Of a DNA stretch of 64,000 bases, positions 56,653 to 64,000 are shown in pieces. The translations under genes were made by a program, and so were the position numbers. The notes beneath the pieces are model-generated. The model searched no databases. It saw only the letters and a list, made by a program, of their open reading frames with translations, and was not told the DNA's origin. Location of the stretch: contig NC_044277.2 in NCBI RefSeq assembly GCF_004027225.2, positions 34,008,812 to 34,072,811 of the forward strand, written 5' to 3'. This stretch comes from Strigops habroptila (Eukaryota; Chordata; Aves; Psittaciformes; Psittacidae). Every line of letters starts with the position of its first letter. The first letter of the stretch is position 1.

Positions 56653-57914
56653 TAAGAAGTATGGAAAAGTTAGATCCCTACATAGCAAAGACAAACATAA
56701 ACTACTACTGCTTTTCTGCTGGGAAGTCTTTTATTTCAGGTTGAAAAGTAAAAATTTTTGACATTTCCCATGGTTAAAATCTAATTTTTAAAAGGGATGT
56801 TTCTACTACCACAAAATTAATGAAATTGAGCCCAGGAGCACAGCCCTCTAGGTTGCTGGCTAGCCAGCAGCCCTAGCAGATGGACCAATGGAGCCCTAGA
56901 CCTTGAAGCAGGAAGTCTTCAGAGTTTTGATCACCTATCCGGTATTAAACACATTGACAGTGCAAACTATCCTGTTTCTTTGGAATTTTGTCATACAAGA
57001 TGTTTTCCCATGAAAACATCTTTGATTAATCAGCATTTTCCAGCAAAAGCCTAGGGTATTTTCAGTGGCCTCCCGAGTGTGCCTGCCACAGAGGGATGAG
57101 GTGGCTGTGAGCTGTGCTCAGCCGGCAGCGCCGTGGCAGCCTGCCACTGTGCCAGGAAGGAGAGCCAGCTGTTGAAGCAATCTCAGGTCTCACGTTCCCA
57201 GGCCATTGTGAGAAGCCTCCTCCACATAATGGATAGTCTCTAAAAGCAGCACTGAAGGGTTTAGCAGGGCAGTTAAAACCTTTCACAGGCACTTTCCAAA
57301 TGCATTTTGAATTTTCTTGGTGAGAAATGCAGTAGGCAGAGAGTGAGCAGAATTTTCCTCCAAGACACTTCAAGGAACAGGACCTTCTGAGAAATATCAG
57401 TGCCAGTGGCTGATGGAGAAATGTGAAACAGGGGTCCAAAGTAGAGAAGAAAGAGTACTAAGGAAGAGACAGAAAGGAATCCAGATCATCCAGATCATCC
57501 AGTTCCCTCCATACCCCTGTTTGTTGTGCCTTGCAAAAATCCAGCAGAACAGCACTACTTGCCAGGCACAAGTTCTGACATTGCCTTCAGATCTGTCTGC
57601 CTTTTTGTGTGTAAAAGAAACAAACAAGCCCAACAGAAGTGAATTCTGGGGAGAATATTCCTGATTTCTGAAAACCTTTCCAAGGAAACAGACATATTCC
57701 CCGTCAGTGATAACTGTTTATCACAACATTTTTTTCTTGAAGCAGTTGGAGATATCAACTAAATGTTCAACTGTTAGAAGCCCTTGAAAGTCATCACGGC
57801 ACAGTCTGTCACTGTTTCTATTCTTCCATTTTTGGGAACGGCTTTACTCTGTACTGACAAGTAACACGGACAGCTACATTTCCTTGATTCCTCTTTGCAC
57901 TGGGAATATGAGAT

Positions 57915-59092
57915 TGAAAATATCAATCATCTACCTGGACTTGTGCAAAGCATTTGACACTGTCCCGCATGACATCCTTGTCTCTAAATTGGAGAGATAT
58001 CAATTTGATAGATGGACCACTCAGTGGATAAAGAACTGGCTGGATGGCCGCACACAAAGAGTTGTGGTAAACGGGTCGATGTCCAGTTGGAAAACAGTAA
58101 TGAGTGGTGTCCCTCAGGGGTTGGTGTTGGGACCTGTCTTGTTCAACATCTTTGTTGGTGCCACGGACAGTGGGATTGAGTGCGCCCTCAGCAAGTTTGC
58201 TGATGACACCAAGCTGTGTGGTTCAGTTGATACGTGGAGGGAAGGGATGCCATCCAGAGGGACCTTGACATGCTTGTGAGGTGGGCTGATGCCAACCTTA
58301 TGAAGTTTAACCAAGCCAAGTGCAAAGTCCTACACCTGGGTCGGGGCAATCCCAGGCACTGCTACAGGTTGGGCAGAGAAGAGATTCAGAGCAGCCCTGC
58401 AGAGAAGGACTTGGGGGTGTTGGTTGACGAGAAGCTTAACATGAGCCGGCAGTGTGCACTTGCAGCCCAGAAAGCCAACCGTATCCTGGGCTGCATCAAA
58501 AGAAACATGACCAGCAGGTCGAAGGAGGTGATCCTGCCCCTCTACTCTGCTCTCTGAGACCCCACTTGGAGTATTGTGTACAGTTCTGGTGTCCTCAACA
58601 TAAAAAGGACATGGAGCTGTTGAAGCAAGTCCAGAGGAAGGCCACGAGGATGATAAGGAGGCAGCAGCACCTCCCGTATGAAGACAGGCTGAGAAAGTTG
58701 GGGCTGTTCAGCCTGGAGAAGAGAAGGCTGCGTGGAGACCTCAGAGCAGCCATCCAGTATCTGAAGGGGGCCTACAAGGATGCTGGGGAGGGACTCTTCC
58801 TTAGGGACTGTAGTGGTAGGACAAGGGGTAATGGCTTCAAACTTAAACAGGGGAAGTTTAGATTAGATATAAGGAAGAAGTTCTTTACAGTGAGGGTGGT
58901 GAGGCAGGGAGGTTGTGAATGCCCAGGGAGGTTGTGAATGCTCCATCCCTGGCGGTATTCAAGGCCAGGTTGGACAGAGCCTTGGGTGACATGGTTTAGT
59001 GCAAGGTGTCCCTGCCCATGGCAGGGAGTTGGAACTAGATGATCTTGAAGTCCTTTCCAACCCTAACGATTCTATGATTCTATGATTCTATA
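57915..59092 (+). mobile_element. CR1 LINE, 5'-truncated, about 1.2 kb
   Basis: Reaches further 5' than the copy at 19556 and includes reverse transcriptase motif [21 protein letters not shown]. Then [35 protein letters not shown] and [12 protein letters not shown]. It shares both frame changes with the 19556 copy and has an extra local duplication near 58903-58940. It ends in ATTCTATGATTCTATGATTC. Its exact 5' edge is uncertain by some tens of bases. Confidence 0.96.
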
Positions 59093-62000
59093 TGTTCTGT
59101 GTCTTCTATTGTCTCTTCTTAGTCATGAAGGTTATCTTGTCTAGAGCACATTTTGCTGATCCACGATTAGCAGACAATGCCGGGTACCCCATTATTTTCA
59201 GGTTGTCCATGGCCTCTAAGTCTGGCAAGGAGCTACTGCTCACCTGCCTTTTGGTCTTTGCTGGCTGCCCTGAATAGCTCTCAGATGCTGCCCCAGAGTG
59301 CAGTTTCTGATTTCAAGGTCATTCTTGCCAGTTAATCAGAAAATAGTAAAGCACTTATAATTCTGACTGCGTGCCCGGAGACTTACTGAGAGTTCATTTT
59401 ACATGTTACAAAAATAGACACATGAAAAAGTGCTCCACTTCATGTAAATCTGTCCTAAAAACATACTACACGAATATTAAATCCGTAGAGAGGGTAAGGA
59501 CTGAGAGAGCAAATGATTAATTTACCAAGAAGGTATAGTATTTATCATGCATGCAGGCTATACTAGCTTGGACAAATCTAGATCGCTCAGTTGCTCACTT
59601 ACATTTGTCCAACACATACGGTGCGGAACTTACTACACAGAGACTTCATGAAACTCCATGACTGGGCAGGATGCTGGAACGTGTCAGGTTCATAAAATTT
59701 CAAATTGATGCCCTTAGTTTAACTAACAAAAAAAAAATCCAAATACTTAACCATAACAAATGCTGAACCCAATCAGGCACTTTCCCATAAACACGTGCTC
59801 AGTATGATAACAATAAGTAAACCCTGAGATTTCATAATCATTCACCTATGTGAATAAATTTACAGAGAAATCATCCCATTTTATGTGTACATTTGCAAAA
59901 ACCAAAAAAGCAAATTAGTATTAGCCTTCTCTAGGCCTTAGATTACAGTCTCCTCAGGAAAGTGATAACTTGTGGTTTGGGTTCTGTTAGCACTTAATGT
60001 CTCTGCATCGATGTGCATTTTTTTGTTCATGCTACATCATGGAAATTGCACTCCCTGTCTATTGACCACCTGTTAAACTTCAACAGGAAAGCCCACAGTG
60101 GTGATATTAGGTGTTCTGTAGGTATATGGAAGGAGTAAATATCTGTGAGCGCTAGCGCACTTTTGTATTTAAAAAAAGATTCACCATGAGATCTATCATT
60201 TGTTTACCTGTAAGCAGCTATTCAGATAGATAATTAAAGTTATAATGAGAGGAAAGCAATTATATTAGCATTCAGCTTTGTGGCCTGAATCCAAAAGGCC
60301 TCAATACCCTTTAGTTACATGAACAATCAGCATTTCATATCACACATTTTAATTACTCTTACTGACAACATATTTGTTTTTAAATTTTAACTTCAAAATA
60401 GACAATGCATCTTTTTTAGCTTCTAAGGTATCACAGTAACTTTGAGTTAGACAAGAAACAAAAAAACCTCAACAACACAAAAGAATGGCTGTTTGTACTG
60501 GAGGACCTATTGAAATGGGGTCCTCAAATAGCAAACCATTCAGAAAGGACTTACACTATCTTCTACTAGTAACTAAACTGCTTTTTGCGTGATATTCTAT
60601 GAATCAAATGGAATACAGTCCTTCTGCAAACCATCATTACAAAAAGATATTTTACAAGTTCAGCAAAGAATGTGAGATTCGGCTTGGCTAATTCTGTTTA
60701 CACAGTTGTGGTATCTGTGTGGAAAAGAAATAAAGAAAAGTACAGCATGTTTTAAAAGCTCCCAGAATTCAGTGTAACTTTCAATTAACATTTGTTTTCT
60801 AAAAATTTGATCTAAATATACACATATCCCTTACAGATGGGTTAATGTGGAAAGAAACAGGGATGTGTACAAACATTTGTTCAATTGTTCACACTAAAAA
60901 TCTGTGTTTGCCTCTATTTACAATCTCCTAATTCCCTCCTGTTTCTATTCAACAAAGAAAATTCTGCTAACAAAAATACTGCCTAAAAATGTTGGTTTTG
61001 AATAATTCCATAGAGCTCTTGGGGGTTTTTATCTCAAAAGTGCTTGGCTAATCTTCTGTTTGGATTGGGAGTCCTCCAGTTAGTGAAAATAATACAGTAC
61101 TTATACACACCAGGAACATTTTCATTTCATAAAAATAAAAGTCAACAAAACTTTAAAATAACAGCCATGGTAAAACTCACTGTGAAAATTAATTGTTTTT
61201 ATACAAAATTAACATCTATATCAGTCTTTGAAATATGATTAGCAAACATTGCATTAGTGATCATGTTTCTTCAGAAAAAGTGTAAAGAACAAAGGAAGCA
61301 AATCCTTTGTTTCCAAGAAAAGTAGACTTCCAGGCTTAGACAATGTTCTTGGAAAGCAGGAAGCCTTGGTTCTAGGCAGAATTAAAAGTCAAAAAGACAT
61401 GACCAGTGGCATGGTCAGTATTAATGTGAAATTGAATTTCATCATTCTTGGTCTATTTTGCTGCCTTTTAGAAGGCGAATCTTTCAAATCCAGGGATATT
61501 TATATATCTGGGGATGTGAGGTATGAAAGTTTCACTCCTGAAGTGTAAACAACTGCTATATTTCACAATAAAGAAGAAAAAAAAGTTGTTACCTGTTAAA
61601 TATAACACCTTTTTATTTTAGGAAAAAATATCTGTTGCTGCTGCAGAAGTTAATTGTGTAACTAGAACCTTACTGTATTTCTGTATCACACTATTTCTTC
61701 TAGTCCTGTACAGCCACACCAGCAATGATGTGTGTGATTATTTTGATCATTAATCTCCAAGTTGGGAGTCCAAGTAGGCCTCAGGCCAGCAGTGACAAGA
61801 CACACTGACATGTCAAGATTTATTACTGATTCAAATGTATGATCCCACTCTAATGGGTAAGTGTCCACATTACAAGAAATACTATCATGACTGGCAGATG
61901 TGAGACTCAGACCCAGTGATTAGAAGACACCCTGAATGCAGCCATCTCACAGCCCAAATTCACAGTTAAGACTCTGAATGGGGATGCAGAGGTGTAACAG

Positions 62001-63310
62001 CATTGCTCTGCATGCTTCACTGCTGCACAGTGCTACTGCCAGACCTGGTCAACCAGCACCCTTTATAGTATCTTTAACTGGAAATACAAAGCTCTGCCTC
62101 TCGTATTATCTACCTTTTCTCACATTAGCTTGGGAAGCTTTCCAGTCTCTTCCAATATACCATTTCTAGCTGCTCCTCCTTAGATTTTCAGCTTGGCAAT
62201 AGTATAGCTTCCAGGTAGTCATAAAGTCTGGCTGCCAGTCCCCCTGCCAGCCCAAGGATCTTTAACTCAGCACAGCCATCAGTGTTTCAGATTTCCATTT
62301 TTTACATTCTTCAGTAACCCTGCCTCCCGCAGATTTTTGCTTCTAATGTTTGTTTACTTCACAGCTTATAAACAGCGTAGGTCTGATTCACAGTTCCCCC
62401 AAGACTGGTTCACACTGGAAGGTAAAGGGAAGTGAAAGTGCCAGAGGCCCTGAACATAACTGAGAATTCAGGCTTTCATTAGACCTTCCTTTTGGGTCAG
62501 AGCTTTCCTGGTCAGCTGTCTGATAGAACAAGATTGCCCTGTAACAGCTGCCAGGGACACCTAGAGAGCCATCTCTTGTGTCATAACTTCATATTTAGCA
62601 ATATTTCTAAAGGTCTACCAACCCCACTCCCCCACAGATGATGTTCATTACCACGGCAAAAATCTATGTATTGCTTTCATCTGGTACATCTTCTCAAGTC
62701 CCATTTTCTTACACAGAAATGACTTCTAGAGCCACGGCTAGAGTACATACATTAGTATGATTTCTTTTCAGAAAATATATCACTCATTATGGTGATAGTA
62801 GGCAGGACAGATTTTCAGAAATATTTTTAGGTGTTACAAATAGGACATATTTAAGGTGGGAGAGTGAGAGGGACAACAGATGCTTAAAAACAGTAGAGTG
62901 TCTGCTGCTTCCAGGATGATATAGTCTGTGTTTCATGTTAAACTGGAGCTAATGAGAATTAACAGGAATCACTTAAAATTAATGATTAAGCAGTGTATAC
63001 ATCATTACCTTTCTTGTCCTTGCAAGACTCTTCATGCCACTTAAGCAGGGTGTTTTTGCTGAGGAGGACAGGACTGTAAGGTAACAATGGTTTGTAATTC
63101 TTCCTTTTCTTTTTGTCTTTGATGATTTTCCATAAATCTTATGGACTTTGTGCTGCTTTCATTTGATTTTCTTCTTTCCAGATTAAGTGGGGAAATGAGA
63201 TCAACAGACACCCACATTTGAGGGCAGAACTCTCGCTGAACTGGAGTATTTCCTGCTGTGGCTGCTCCTCTTTTCATATGGGCAAGTGGAAAACTTCTTC
63301 TAAACAAATT

Positions 63311-63362
63311 TTTTGGTTTGTGTTTTGGTTTTGGTTTGGTTTGGTTTGGTTTTTTTTTTTTA
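63311..63362. repeat. GGTTT simple repeat with poly-T end
   Basis: TTTGGTTTGTGTTTTGGTTT, then GGTTTGGTTTGGTTTGG and about 13 T. Confidence 0.92.
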
Positions 63363-64000
63363 ATTTATAAAAGCAATATTTCAATCAAATGACAGGTACT
63401 TTACCAGCAAAGAAACATCACGTAATTCAAGGGTCTGCATCAGCTACTGTCCTTTTAAGCAAAACTTCCCCTCACATGTGGTTGACAGGCTATCTTAATC
63501 CTTGGTTTGTAGGTATAACCTTCCATCTCAGTTTGTAAAGCCAGCAAGCAGCTTTTGACCTGGTTTCCCTTCTTTGTTGGAGGTAGGCGTTACAGTAACA
63601 TGATATAGCAACTACATTTTTAAAAACAAAATCCAAGGTCAGATGGCTGCCACCCAAGGTCAGAAAGACAGAGATTCAAATGTTGCTTGACCACCAAGGA
63701 AGAAAACCTAAGGGTTAAATGTTCAAATTACGCAAACCTTGGCAGGATGGATTTTATTGTTCTCGTGCTGTTTTCACACAGAACACTGAATATTTCCATG
63801 AGAACTAAACTTCTTATACCTTTTTAGAGCATGTTGCTAATATTTTTTGCTAGAGAAATCAGTTATTTGGAGGCCTCAGCCACCCAGATTGGCAGTTTAT
63901 CTTCAATTTGTCTCATTTCTTAGTCTGCAGACTGAACTCTAACACATGCAGTCAGTCAATGAAATAAGAAACACAAAACAACCCAGCAAGGATCTCTTAA

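Noticed and set aside
63041..63307. 88-codon - strand open frame, candidate upstream SULF1 exon
   Set aside because: Does not resemble any SULF1 segment.

Overview
This window is vertebrate nuclear DNA, almost certainly from a bird. It has large introns and GT-AG exons, and it carries several CR1 retrotransposon copies, three of which end in the ATTCTATG-type 3' repeats typical of avian CR1. It contains parts of two genes that converge tail to tail: the last four coding exons of SLCO5A1 (organic anion transporter family member 5A1, + strand, 2496-9760) and the last fifteen coding exons of SULF1 (extracellular heparan sulfate 6-O-endosulfatase, - strand, 54652 down to 24603). From established knowledge, SULF1 and SLCO5A1 are also convergent neighbours in mammals, so the order is conserved synteny. 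The two genes are not functionally coupled as far as the sequence shows.

Layout. 1-2495: SLCO5A1 intron with a GGAAT-type simple repeat and a CR1 tail. 2496-9760: four SLCO5A1 exons (Kazal-like extracellular loop, last membrane segments, cytoplasmic tail, stop). 9761-about 17400: repeat-poor, AT-rich DNA, probably a long SLCO5A1 3'UTR plus flank. 17400-22240: gene-free, with a 106-bp tandem duplication and a 1.1-kb CR1. 22240-54652: SULF1 3'UTR and fifteen coding exons. All exon junctions were read from GT/AG sites and phases, and they join into one open frame of about 622 codons. The introns hold CR1 copies, a triplet-repeat tract and a hairpin. 54653-64000: a SULF1 intron with two more CR1 copies. 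The upstream SULF1 exons, including the catalytic CxPSR formylglycine site, are not visible here.

The most notable observation is at the SULF1 3' end. The penultimate coding exon is only 34 nt (29863-29896). With it, the last exon is read in the known frame and stops after ten codons (GQLWDGWEG). Without it, the same last exon is entered in another frame, which stays open for 274 codons (24633 to 23810). The result would be a SULF1 with a long, acidic, N-glycosylatable C-terminal extension. Such an open frame is very unlikely in a neutral AT-rich 3'UTR and is the best candidate here for an under-described system: a microexon-controlled frame switch.
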